Below, one piece after another: positions 42,362 to 50,202 of a stretch of 53,076 nt of DNA. The stretch covers positions 1 to 53,076 of the forward strand of contig CABUKU010000020.1 in the NCBI GenBank assembly GCA_902492205.1, written 5' to 3'. This DNA comes from an uncultured Bacteroides sp. (GTDB taxonomy: Bacteria; Bacteroidota; Bacteroidia; Bacteroidales; Bacteroidaceae). The translations under genes and the position numbers were made by a program. Under the pieces are notes generated by a model, which searched no databases, was not told the origin of the DNA, and worked only from the letters and a program-made list of their open reading frames with translations. Each line of letters starts with the position of its first letter. Position 1 is the first letter of the stretch.

Positions 42362-43399
42362 ATGCGAAGTAGATATAATCAATTATTTAATGCCTTTCTT
42401 TTTTCAGGTTTGGCATGTTTTTCTTATTTATTTTTAGTGCTTTATTCAGACCTGTCATCTCAGCATCAAAAGATTCTCATTTCGTTTTGGGCGTTTGTTG
42501 CTGTTGTTGCTGTGTTTAATGCAGTAGGCTTCAGCTTGATTTTTATTAATGGCTGGCAGAAAAGAAGTGTACAGTTCTTGATAAAAAGGAAACAACGAGT
42601 GATAATGGATTGTGTTTTTATTGCCGTTGTTTTGTTTGTACTGAACTACTTGTTATTATCTGTTGCTAAGCTGGTATTGGAAATATCTCAGCCGTTTACT
42701 GTTAGATGGGCGGGAACGGGTGCGCTTATTCTAGTATGGCTGGTGGAAATGGTTATAGTCAGTCTAACGATAACGAGTAATTTCTATCGTCAACTTGTTA
42801 TGCTTCATGAGAAGACTGCCAAGTTGGAAGAAAGTTCTGTTAAAGCCCAATATATTGCATTGCAAAACCAACTCAATCCCCATTTCTTGTTTAATAGTTT
42901 AAATACCCTTATTTCGGAAATAGAATATAATCCCGGTAATGCTGTTATGTTTACTCAGCGTTTATCGGAGGTCTATCGTTATATACTTCAAAGTCAAGAA
43001 CAGGGACTTGTTACATTGAGTTCCGAACTTACTTTTCTAGATTCCTATATATTCCTTCATCAGGTGCGTTTGGGAGATTGCATTTATATAGAAAACAAAA
43101 TAGATTCGTTCCTTTATGATAAGAAGATACCTTCACTTACTTTGCAATTACTTATAGAAAACGTGATTAAGCACAATATTATTAATACGGATAATCCGAT
43201 GGTTGTTTATTTGGAATATTTGGAAAAGGAAAACAGACTGGCAGTCAGCAATGAAATAAGGATAAAAAATAATGTGTTGAAATTGGGGAAGGGGTTGAAA
43301 AATCTTTCTGCAAGATATCAACTAATTTGTAATCAAGATATTATTGTGGTGAATGATAAGAATTGTTTTACCGTTAAAATTCCATTACTAAATGAATAA
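42362..43399 (+). CDS. LytS/YehU-type sensor histidine kinase
   Basis: A 345-residue membrane kinase. Four helices occupy about residues 10-145. The His_kinase domain follows, with YIALQNQLNPHFLFNSLNTL (phospho-acceptor His174), the N-box LQLLIENVIKHN and the glycine motif LGKGLKNLSARYQL. There is no separate sensor domain, so the stimulus is probably sensed in or at the membrane. The 3' end overlaps the response-regulator gene by 8 bp, showing they are a pair. Confidence 0.93.
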   Translation: MRSRYNQLFNAFLFSGLACFSYLFLVLYSDLSSQHQKILISFWAFVAVVAVFNAVGFSLIFINGWQKRSVQFLIKRKQRVIMDCVFIAVVLFVLNYLLLSVAKLVLEISQPFTVRWAGTGALILVWLVEMVIVSLTITSNFYRQLVMLHEKTAKLEESSVKAQYIALQNQLNPHFLFNSLNTLISEIEYNPGNAVMFTQRLSEVYRYILQSQEQGLVTLSSELTFLDSYIFLHQVRLGDCIYIENKIDSFLYDKKIPSLTLQLLIENVIKHNIINTDNPMVVYLEYLEKENRLAVSNEIRIKNNVLKLGKGLKNLSARYQLICNQDIIVVNDKNCFTVKIPLLNE

Positions 43400-44171
43400 A
43401 ATAAGAGTTGCTATTATAGAAGATGAAATTCCGGCTGCACGTTTGCTAAATAAGATGTTGACAGAGCTACGTCCTGAGTGGGAAGTAATCGTGTTGCTCG
43501 GAAGTGTGGCAAGAGGGGTAGAGTGGTTTAATACTAATCCCCATCCTGATATATTGTTTCTGGATATTCAATTAACCGATGGAATATCTTTTTCATTTAT
43601 CGAACAGGCGCACCCTGAGAGTATGATTGTTTTCACTACTGCTTATGATGAATATGCTATACGTGCTTTTACGGTGAATAGCATTGATTATCTCCTGAAA
43701 CCGATAGATAGAGCAAGGCTGATGGAAACTATTGAAAAGTTTGAGCGAATAATGAGCAAATATCAAAAAGGCATTAACAAGGAAGAAGAGCTTTTGGATA
43801 TTCTGCATAACATGACTAATCCGGGAAAGAAATATCGTACCCGTTTCCTTATATCAGGAGAAGACAAGTTGTTCACTTTACAAGTAGAGGATATTGCCTA
43901 TTTCTATTCGGAAAACAGAATAACTTTTGCTGTAAGCAAGCAGGGCAGAGAATACATTATAGACTTTGCACTTGATAGACTTGTAGAACAGTTGGATCCG
44001 GATATATTCTTTCGTACCAATCGGCAGACACTGGTTGGTATCCATGCTATACAGAAAATAGAAACATACTTTTTAGGAAAAGCGGTTGTACATGTCAAAC
44101 CGCCTTTCAAAGACAAGATAGTGGTAAGTCGGGAAAAGATTACTGCTCTGAAACTTTGGTTGAATTATTAG
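43392..44171 (+). CDS. LytTR-family response regulator
   Basis: A 259-residue regulator. The receiver domain (1-120) has acidic E10-D11, phospho-acceptor Asp58 (ILFLDIQL), and Lys103 in LLKPID. The C-terminal LytTR DNA-binding domain (about 150-259) includes DIAYFYSENRITFAV, FFRTNRQTLVG and VVVSREKITALKLWL. It should bind direct repeats 21 bp apart, such as those at 40190-40240. Its end overlaps the convergent channel gene by 32 bp, so both 3' ends could form antisense RNA. Confidence 0.94.
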   Translation: MNKIRVAIIEDEIPAARLLNKMLTELRPEWEVIVLLGSVARGVEWFNTNPHPDILFLDIQLTDGISFSFIEQAHPESMIVFTTAYDEYAIRAFTVNSIDYLLKPIDRARLMETIEKFERIMSKYQKGINKEEELLDILHNMTNPGKKYRTRFLISGEDKLFTLQVEDIAYFYSENRITFAVSKQGREYIIDFALDRLVEQLDPDIFFRTNRQTLVGIHAIQKIETYFLGKAVVHVKPPFKDKIVVSREKITALKLWLNY

Positions 44172-44901
44172 TAGCTTTAGGGGATTCGGAATGACTTTGC
44201 TCGTAATATTGCTGTTTCCGCTGGTTGGCTTTCTGCACCAAGCTGGTTACATAGACCGTAAAGATAGGGAACATCATCATGCCGAGGGCTGCGAGTACCA
44301 CGGAGAGAACTTTCCCGGTGGGGGTTACGGCATAAATGTTGGAGCCTACTGTGGTAACATCCATAAAAGCCCACCACAAAGCATCACTGTATTGGTGCAC
44401 CATGTCATTTACCTTATGCTCCTGAACGAAGAATATAAGGCTGGAGAAATAGACGGTTGCCATTAGCATGGTGATGTAGGAAACGAAAAGGCTCGAAGCG
44501 CGGTTATTGGTGAGCCAGCCCACCACGATAGCCAGGGCATAACCTCCTCTTAGTAAAGGAATAAAGCGCAGGAAATAGCTCACTTCGGGCGAGAATGTTA
44601 TGTGATAGTAACTGATGATGTTCAGATAGGGAATGGACACAATGAAGAAAAGTATATGGGTTTTCAGGTAGTGCAGCTTCTCTTTGGAGAGGAAGAACTC
44701 CAGAATGAAATCAAAGAGGAAGAACATGCATATCCAGAACTGTATCTTCAGGTAGGAGCCTTGTGTCATGAAGGGTATGTTTTTGAATGTGTCTATGGAA
44801 ATATCTATGACAAGGAACAGGGAAAGAAACAGTATAATGACGTGAAGGAATCCGTAGATTCCCCTCTTTTCGTAAATAAAATCGGATAATGCAGACTTCA
44901 T
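44140..44901 (-). CDS. kch: Kch-like potassium-channel protein of the GAD locus
   Basis: A 253-residue six-helix ion channel of the voltage-gated superfamily: helices around 15-35, 52-72, 80-100, 108-130 (FLRFIPLLRGGYALAIVV, a weak S4-like segment), 138-160 and 192-215. The pore loop (SDALWWAFMDVTTVGSNIY) carries TVGSN (184-188) where potassium channels usually have TVGYG. The changed filter makes ion selectivity uncertain. In B. thetaiotaomicron a channel gene of this kind sits between glsA and gadC as I recall; here it is on the opposite strand to gadC and divergent from it. Confidence 0.85.
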   Translation of the reverse strand: MKSALSDFIYEKRGIYGFLHVIILFLSLFLVIDISIDTFKNIPFMTQGSYLKIQFWICMFFLFDFILEFFLSKEKLHYLKTHILFFIVSIPYLNIISYYHITFSPEVSYFLRFIPLLRGGYALAIVVGWLTNNRASSLFVSYITMLMATVYFSSLIFFVQEHKVNDMVHQYSDALWWAFMDVTTVGSNIYAVTPTGKVLSVVLAALGMMMFPIFTVYVTSLVQKANQRKQQYYEQSHSESPKATNNSTKVSEQ

Positions 44902-45006
44902 ATTTCTATCTATTTATTGAGTGAATTAACTAACATGAAATAAACAATCCGCTAATCGATTTGTTGTACACACATATTTTAAATGTAACCTAAAACTTAA
45001 TGTGTT

Positions 45007-46578
45007 ATGGCAAATGTTGGAAAAGCTGTAAAGCTTGGGGTGTTTACCCTTGCTATTATGAACGTTACGGCGGTAGTATCCTTGCGCGGACTGCCCGCTG
45101 AGGCCGAATATGGACTAAGTTCGGCGTTTTATTACTTATTTGCGGCCATTGTGTTTCTTATCCCGACCGCTCTCGTAGCTGCCGAACTGGCTGCTATGTT
45201 CCAAGATAAACAAGGTGGTGTGTTCCGCTGGGTAGGCGAGGCTTATGGTAAGAAATTCGGTTTTCTTGCTATCTGGCTCCAGTGGATTGAAAGTACAATC
45301 TGGTATCCGACCGTACTTACTTTTGGTGCTGTTTCCATTGCATTTATCGGAATGGACCACACGGCGGATATGTCTCTGGCATCAAACAAGATGTACACAC
45401 TTGTAGTGGTGCTCGTCATTTACTGGTTGGCAACATTTATCTCCCTCAAAGGTTTGAGTTGGGTTGGTAAAGTGGCTAAAGTAGGTGGTATGGTGGGAAC
45501 TATCATCCCGGCTGCTTTATTGATTATCCTTGCGATTGTTTACCTTGCCACAGGCGGACAAAGCCAGATGAACTTCCACGGTGACTTCTTCCCCGATTTC
45601 TCTAATTTCGATAACCTTGTGCTGGCTGCAAGTATTTTCTTGTTCTATGCCGGTATGGAAATGGGCGGTATCCACGTTAAGGAAATGGATAATCCGTCAA
45701 AGAACTATCCGAAAGCCGTATTTATCGGTTCTGCTATCACAGTGCTTATTTTCGTGTTAGGAACATTTGCCCTCGGTATCATTATTCCTGAAAAAGACAT
45801 TAACCTGACTCAGAGCTTGCTCGAAGGTTTCGACAATTATTTCCAATACATCCGTATGTCTTGGTTATCTCCTATCATTGCAGTTGCTTTGGCGTTTGGT
45901 GTACTGGCAGGTGTGTTGACTTGGGTGGCAGGTCCGTCAAAAGGTATCTTTGCGGTAGGTAAGGCAGGTTATCTTCCTCCTTTCTTCCAAAAGACAAATA
46001 AGATTGGTGTTCAGAAGAATATTCTTTATATCCAGGGATTGGCAGTAACATTGCTTAGCTTGCTGTTCGTTGTAATGCCTTCAGTACAGAGTTTCTACCA
46101 GATACTTTCACAGTTGACAGTGGTTCTTTATCTTATCATGTATATGTTGATGTTCTCCGGTGCTATTTATTTGAGATATAACATGAAGAAAGCCGGTCGT
46201 CCGTTCCGTATCGGTAGTAAAGGAAACGGTTTGATGTGGTTCATCGGTGGTCTTGGATTCTGTGGATCTTTGCTTGCATTCGTGTTGAGCTTCATCCCGC
46301 CCAGCCAGATTTCTACCGGAAGTAACACAGTGTGGTTCTCAGTATTGATAATCGGTGCGTTGGTAGTTGTTGCCGCTCCGTTTATTATCTACAAATCACG
46401 TAAGGCATCATGGGTAGATCCAAACACACAGTTCGAACCTTTCCACTGGGAAACAGAAAAGATAGCTGCACAACCTGCTGCTACTGCTGCGCCTGCCGGA
46501 ACAACTTCTGCAGCTCCGAAGGCTGCCACAGCTTCTACTACCGCAGATAATGGTAGCAAACCTGCAGACAAATCATAA
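45007..46578 (+). CDS. gadC: Glutamate:GABA antiporter
   Basis: A 523-residue APC-superfamily transporter with twelve helices. It begins KAVKLGVFTLAIMNVTAVVSLRGLPAEAEYGLSSAFYY, close to the GadC N-terminus, and has FLFYAGMEMGGIHVKEM and SWLSPIIAVALAFGVLAGVLTW later. It exchanges external glutamate for GABA made by GadB, exporting protons in effect. The C-terminal 45 residues are Ala/Thr/Pro-rich and low in complexity (TAAPAGTTSAAPKAATAST); in E. coli GadC the C-terminus plugs the channel at neutral pH, but this tail does not look like that plug. Confidence 0.95.
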   Translation: MANVGKAVKLGVFTLAIMNVTAVVSLRGLPAEAEYGLSSAFYYLFAAIVFLIPTALVAAELAAMFQDKQGGVFRWVGEAYGKKFGFLAIWLQWIESTIWYPTVLTFGAVSIAFIGMDHTADMSLASNKMYTLVVVLVIYWLATFISLKGLSWVGKVAKVGGMVGTIIPAALLIILAIVYLATGGQSQMNFHGDFFPDFSNFDNLVLAASIFLFYAGMEMGGIHVKEMDNPSKNYPKAVFIGSAITVLIFVLGTFALGIIIPEKDINLTQSLLEGFDNYFQYIRMSWLSPIIAVALAFGVLAGVLTWVAGPSKGIFAVGKAGYLPPFFQKTNKIGVQKNILYIQGLAVTLLSLLFVVMPSVQSFYQILSQLTVVLYLIMYMLMFSGAIYLRYNMKKAGRPFRIGSKGNGLMWFIGGLGFCGSLLAFVLSFIPPSQISTGSNTVWFSVLIIGALVVVAAPFIIYKSRKASWVDPNTQFEPFHWETEKIAAQPAATAAPAGTTSAAPKAATASTTADNGSKPADKS

Positions 46579-46605
46579 AAATACTAATACCTATACCTTA
46601 ACTTT

Positions 46606-46650
46606 ATCCCCGGAAGGTGTTCCCATATGGAGCATATCCGGGGATTTTTA
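46606..46650 (+). terminator. Intrinsic terminator of gadC
   Basis: ATCCCCGGA (46606-46614) pairs with TCCGGGGAT (46637-46645), followed by TTTTTA. It lies 28 bp after gadC and directly at the 3' end of the convergent phospholipase gene. Confidence 0.85.
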
Positions 46651-47934
46651 TTATAATACGGGAGTAAACAGGTGGGCAAACCATCCTACGAATTTCTTCC
46701 AACCCGAACGCTTTTTCCATACTTCGGGAGTCAGTTCCGTGCAGTGCTCTTTGTCCTCTTGAAACAGATCGGTGAGTTCGTCAGTTATTTCTTTGTCGAA
46801 AATAAAAGCATTGACTTCATAATCGTAACGAAGGCTGCGGCTGTTCAGGTTGGCAGAACCTACGGTGCAATAAGTATCGTCTACCATCATGGTTTTGGAA
46901 TGGTGGAAACCTCCGTTGTACATGTATATACGGGCACCTTTCTTCATTAGCTTATGTGCGTAATAAAAGGTTGCGTCGGGGGTAAAAGGAATATCGGCTT
47001 TGGTGGAAATCATGACTTCCACGTCAATGCCCCGTTTCAGCGCCCGTTTCAATTCTTTCTTTATGGAATGGGTAGGGAGGAAATAAGGATTGACTATCTG
47101 TATCTTTTCCTGTGCCGAGCGGATGGTTTGTATAAAAGCATGCCTTATTTGTTTCGGGGTTTTCCTCGGAGCACGGTCTACAATGGCTACGGCTTTATTG
47201 CCGGCAAGCAGTAGCGAGTCGCTCAATAAAGGGAAATACTCTTCACCTCCGATGTCTTGCTTGGTGGTTTTGTTCCACATGGTGAGGAATATTTCTTGCA
47301 GGAATTTGGTGGCACTTCCTTCAATGCGGAGGTGCATGTCGCGCCATGTACCTATTTCCGGCAAACCATTGATGTAATAGTCGGCAATGTTCATGCCTCC
47401 GGTGTATGAAACAATACCGTCGATAACAACTATTTTCCGGTGGTCACGGTGCATGATGTGGTTCAGGTAAGGAAAGCGTATCGGATCGAAGTGATAAATC
47501 TCTATCCCTTTTTGCCGGATCACTTTCAGATGTTCTTTTCTCAGCGGGCGGCTGTTGGACCAATTACCGAAAGCGTCAAACAAAGCACGTATTTTCACTC
47601 CTTCTTTTGCTTTGACGGCAAGCAATTCGAAAAGTGCGTTTGCTATCGAGTCGTTACGGAAGTTGAAATATTCGAGGTGTATGTAGTGTTTCGCTTTGCG
47701 GATGTCTGCAAACAGATTCTCAAATTTCTCATGTCCGCTTTTCAGCAGTTTCAGATCGTTGTCTTTGGTTACAGGTATTCCCTGTCCTGCCAGATAGGCA
47801 ATCATTAACGAATCGCTCTTTATCGTCAACGAATCTGCTGCCGATATGGAAAGCGTATCTGCTTTTTCTGCCTTTGCATATCCGGTAGTCAGGATGAGCA
47901 GAAATAGAAATATGTATTTAAAGTTTAGTTTCAT
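46651..47934 (-). CDS. cls: Phospholipase D/cardiolipin synthase-like protein
   Basis: A 427-residue PLD-superfamily enzyme with a signal peptide or anchor (about 1-21). Two HKD motifs are intact: HRKIVVID (His165, Lys167, Asp172) and HSKTMMVD (His345, Lys347, Asp352), each followed by the usual Gly-Ser/Gly-Gly and Asn (GGMNIAD, GSANLNSRS). It probably makes cardiolipin from two phosphatidylglycerols, or acts as another phosphatidyltransferase, on the outer face of the inner membrane. It lacks the usual two N-terminal helices of bacterial cardiolipin synthase. The ATG at 47934 fits the signal peptide; one 15 codons upstream is less likely. Confidence 0.87.
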   Translation of the reverse strand: MKLNFKYIFLFLLILTTGYAKAEKADTLSISAADSLTIKSDSLMIAYLAGQGIPVTKDNDLKLLKSGHEKFENLFADIRKAKHYIHLEYFNFRNDSIANALFELLAVKAKEGVKIRALFDAFGNWSNSRPLRKEHLKVIRQKGIEIYHFDPIRFPYLNHIMHRDHRKIVVIDGIVSYTGGMNIADYYINGLPEIGTWRDMHLRIEGSATKFLQEIFLTMWNKTTKQDIGGEEYFPLLSDSLLLAGNKAVAIVDRAPRKTPKQIRHAFIQTIRSAQEKIQIVNPYFLPTHSIKKELKRALKRGIDVEVMISTKADIPFTPDATFYYAHKLMKKGARIYMYNGGFHHSKTMMVDDTYCTVGSANLNSRSLRYDYEVNAFIFDKEITDELTDLFQEDKEHCTELTPEVWKKRSGWKKFVGWFAHLFTPVL

Positions 47935-48162
47935 GGGCAATAAAAAACACGGCAAAGTTAGAAAACTATTGATAAACATGCAAATAAGCTAAATGTTTCT
48001 TGAGTATATAAAGCTATTTGAGGTATTATCAGAACGCTTCTTTGTTTTACCTTCAAATGTTCATTTGACATTTAGTTGGTTCTGCATAAGGAAGATAGAG
48101 TTAATGTTTAACTTTTCTAATCTCCACTTTATCTTCATCTTAAAGCACCGCGACTTTACTTT

Positions 48163-48241
48163 CAAACGACCTGTCGCTTGTTTCAAACAACAAGTCATTT
48201 GTAAAAATCAACTTATTGATTTCCCTAAAAACAACAGGTTG
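48163..48241. repeat. Imperfect dyads at 21-bp spacing upstream of cls
   Basis: Dyads CAAACGACctGTCGcTTG, CAAA...TTTG and AAATCAActtaTTGATTT have centres at about 48171.5, 48192.5 and 48213.5, each 21 bp apart. A fourth, CAACagGTTG, is centred 23 bp further at 48236.5. An isolated palindrome TCAAATGttCATTTGA is at 48053-48068. The array lies in the gene-free stretch between cls and the tRNA terminator; I see nothing else there. Confidence 0.65.
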
Positions 48242-48372
48242 ATTGCTTTTAATATTTTAAACAATTTCGGTTTGTCTGCCTATAGGAAGGAAACTCTATG
48301 GATGTTGCAGGTTGTTGTTTCCGGCAAATATTCTTTATATTGCTATTAGAATTGCAAAACTATAAAAAAAAG

Positions 48373-48405
48373 AAATCCCTGATAATGTCTGATTATCAGG
48401 GATTT
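48373..48405 (-). terminator. Terminator of a minus-strand gene, probably a former tRNA
   Basis: AAATCCCTGATAAT (48373-48386) and ATTATCAGGGATTT (48392-48405) form a perfect 14-bp stem with a 5-nt loop. On the minus strand it is followed by CTTTTTTTTAT. It therefore ends a minus-strand transcript from the right, where the tRNA 3' fragment lies 25 bp away. Confidence 0.85.
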
Positions 48406-48429
48406 GCTTGGTTTTTCTTTTGTTTTCAG

Positions 48430-48446
48430 TGATCCGCCTGGGATTC
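48430..48446 (-). other. tRNA 3'-end fragment, attachment site of an integrated element
   Basis: On the minus strand this reads GAATCCCAGGCGGATCA: four bases of the T-loop, T-stem CCCAG, acceptor strand GCGGATC and discriminator A. The rest of a tRNA is absent; the sequence to the right changes after GAAT. This is the pattern left when an element integrates at a tRNA 3' end, with the restored full tRNA at the other side, outside the window. The acceptor would start GATCCGC, perhaps a lysine tRNA, but this is not certain. A palindrome ATTCTCctaaGAGAAT (48443-48458) spans the junction and could be part of the integrase core site. Confidence 0.6.
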
Positions 48447-48662
48447 TCCTAAGAGAATTACCAAGCTGATATTTAAAACTTTATATTTTTTGCTTCAAGC
48501 ATATCCCATGAATTATCCCACTAATTTGCTACGTGCTTTTGCGGTAGTTTGCTCATGGAGAATACTAAAACAAAAATAATAACTATTTATGGCTTTACCA
48601 AATTATTGAATTGTTTTCTACTACAAAATATTTGCGAGATTTTTTATTTTCTCTCCATTATC

Positions 48663-49700
48663 TTATAATTCCTCATGATAGTACATCTTATAATATTTTC
48701 CTTTTTCATCAACTCCTTGCTCTAACATATTACGATTTCCATGTATATGAATGTCGAAATTTTTATCCAATTTGATTACGCTTTTTAAAGAACGAGATTG
48801 TTTTTTCATCGCATTTTCAGATATTGTAAAGTTGTCAGCGATTTCAATATCATTATTTTGCTGAAATTCTTTTTTGTACTGATTAAAACTTTCTATCATT
48901 TCAGGTTGTGTGATAACCTCATTGATAAAATCTTCAAAATCAAAGTTATCTCTTTCTTTGAAAAAACTTATAGACTTATTTATCATATCTATTTGGTCTG
49001 CTTTTGAAACATCAAATTCTTGAGGCAACTCATTTTTTATAAAGTTCTTACATAATGAGATAATTTGTTTAGTGTTGAAATATTCGTCTTCTCTTTGACG
49101 TACATGCAGAAAGTCATTCATCCAATATTGAGCCTCTACACCTTTATTCACATTGTCTATTGCTGCTACAATATAGCCTTTTTCTTTTTCTATGTTAAAT
49201 ATCAAACATCCCTTATCTAATTTCTTAACGTTAATCCCTTTTTCACTCTCAACTTTGAAACTGTCTTCTTTAGGATAAACATTAAGAAAAATATCTTTGT
49301 TCTCAGATTTGAACAATCCAATAACATCGACAGTCTCTCCCATGATGACACAATCTTTAAAATATGCTGTATAAAACTCACCACCTTTTATTCTTGGATG
49401 AATACTTTGCTCATATAAATGTTTGGCTAGGTAAATTGATTGCTCCAGAAGAGTATTTGGGTTATCAAAGATTTTACTTGCACATACATATACTTCATTC
49501 ATATTAATATCAATATCATGATAAAAATTAAAGTATTCGTCAGACTTGAAAGAATCTACGAAATAGTCAATTAAAATAGATTCAAGACTCTTATCTAGTT
49601 GGGCATTTTCTTTTGCAAGTATCATGCCTTCTTCATTTGTCTTATGTCCAACTTTATGAATTGACAGTTTTTCTAATGTTTCAATAAAATATTTATTCAT
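48663..49700 (-). CDS. NdpA/37-kDa nucleoid-associated family protein
   Basis: A 345-residue protein resembling the 37-kDa nucleoid-associated (NdpA, PF04245) family. Landmarks are an N-terminal ISIHKVG-like strand, VFLNVYPKEDSFK, CLIFNIEKEKGYIVAAIDN, a helical middle, and the C-terminal FDIHIHGNRNMLEQGVDEKGKYYKMYYHEEL, which matches the family's conserved end. These proteins bind DNA without strong sequence preference. It is the third gene of a tight operon: its ATG overlaps the membrane-protein stop codon by 4 bp. The whole stretch is much more AT-rich than the chromosome to the left, suggesting transfer. A defence role is inferred from context only. Confidence 0.75.
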   Translation of the reverse strand: MNKYFIETLEKLSIHKVGHKTNEEGMILAKENAQLDKSLESILIDYFVDSFKSDEYFNFYHDIDINMNEVYVCASKIFDNPNTLLEQSIYLAKHLYEQSIHPRIKGGEFYTAYFKDCVIMGETVDVIGLFKSENKDIFLNVYPKEDSFKVESEKGINVKKLDKGCLIFNIEKEKGYIVAAIDNVNKGVEAQYWMNDFLHVRQREDEYFNTKQIISLCKNFIKNELPQEFDVSKADQIDMINKSISFFKERDNFDFEDFINEVITQPEMIESFNQYKKEFQQNNDIEIADNFTISENAMKKQSRSLKSVIKLDKNFDIHIHGNRNMLEQGVDEKGKYYKMYYHEEL

Positions 49701-50200
49701 TTTTCTTTCTTTGTAATTATAAAATAAAAATCAAGCACACACTTCATTAAGAGAATAATGATATATATAGTCAAAGTAATATCTACAGAAAAGAAGATTT
49801 TACTTTTGGGGCTTTGAAGATCTATGAAAATAGGATATAAGAAATTGCAGACTAACAACACACATTGAACAATAATCACGTATGCTAACGATATTAATAT
49901 ACTATCATATAAACTTATCTCATTATTATACAGTTTCCTACCTATGTTCTCTTTTTTAGCTTTTTCGATATTAGGATTATCAATAGTCAAAAATACCGTA
50001 AAAATAGAAATTGAAAAGCCGGTAAGAATCCCTATTGCAGTGAGTATATTGCTATAAATATTAAGAGCTTGTTTTATTAATATCTCACAGTTTGCAAAGT
50101 AATATATTGAAAATCCTATAATTGAGCATAATATTATATGTATAAGATAGGATTTTCTATTAATAAAAATGTATTCAAATAATAAAATAAGATATTCCAT
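49697..50200 (-). CDS. Unknown four-helix membrane protein
   Basis: A 167-residue protein with four likely membrane helices: about 18-38 (YLIHIILCSIIGFSIYYFA), 46-72, 100-122 (DSILISLAYVIIVQCVLLVC) and 137-158. The loop between helices 2 and 3 (DNPNIEKAKKENIGRKLYNNEIS) and the short C-terminal tail are charged. I do not recognise the family. Size and helix number recall KwaA of the Kiwa defence system, but I can align nothing specific. It is the middle gene, 2 bp after the first and overlapping the NdpA-like gene by 4 bp. Confidence 0.8.
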   Translation of the reverse strand: MEYLILLFEYIFINRKSYLIHIILCSIIGFSIYYFANCEILIKQALNIYSNILTAIGILTGFSISIFTVFLTIDNPNIEKAKKENIGRKLYNNEISLYDSILISLAYVIIVQCVLLVCNFLYPIFIDLQSPKSKIFFSVDITLTIYIIILLMKCVLDFYFIITKKEK

Positions 50201-50202
50201 TT

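Noticed and set aside
44140..44901. Classical potassium channel
   Set aside because: Kept as Kch-like only, because the filter is TVGSN and not TVGYG, so potassium selectivity cannot be claimed.
48430..48446. Complete tRNA gene
   Set aside because: Only the 3' T-arm part and acceptor strand are present; no D-arm, anticodon arm or 5' acceptor strand follows.
48443..48458. Short palindrome read as a terminator
   Set aside because: The stem is only 6 bp with no T-run; a place in the integration core site fits better.
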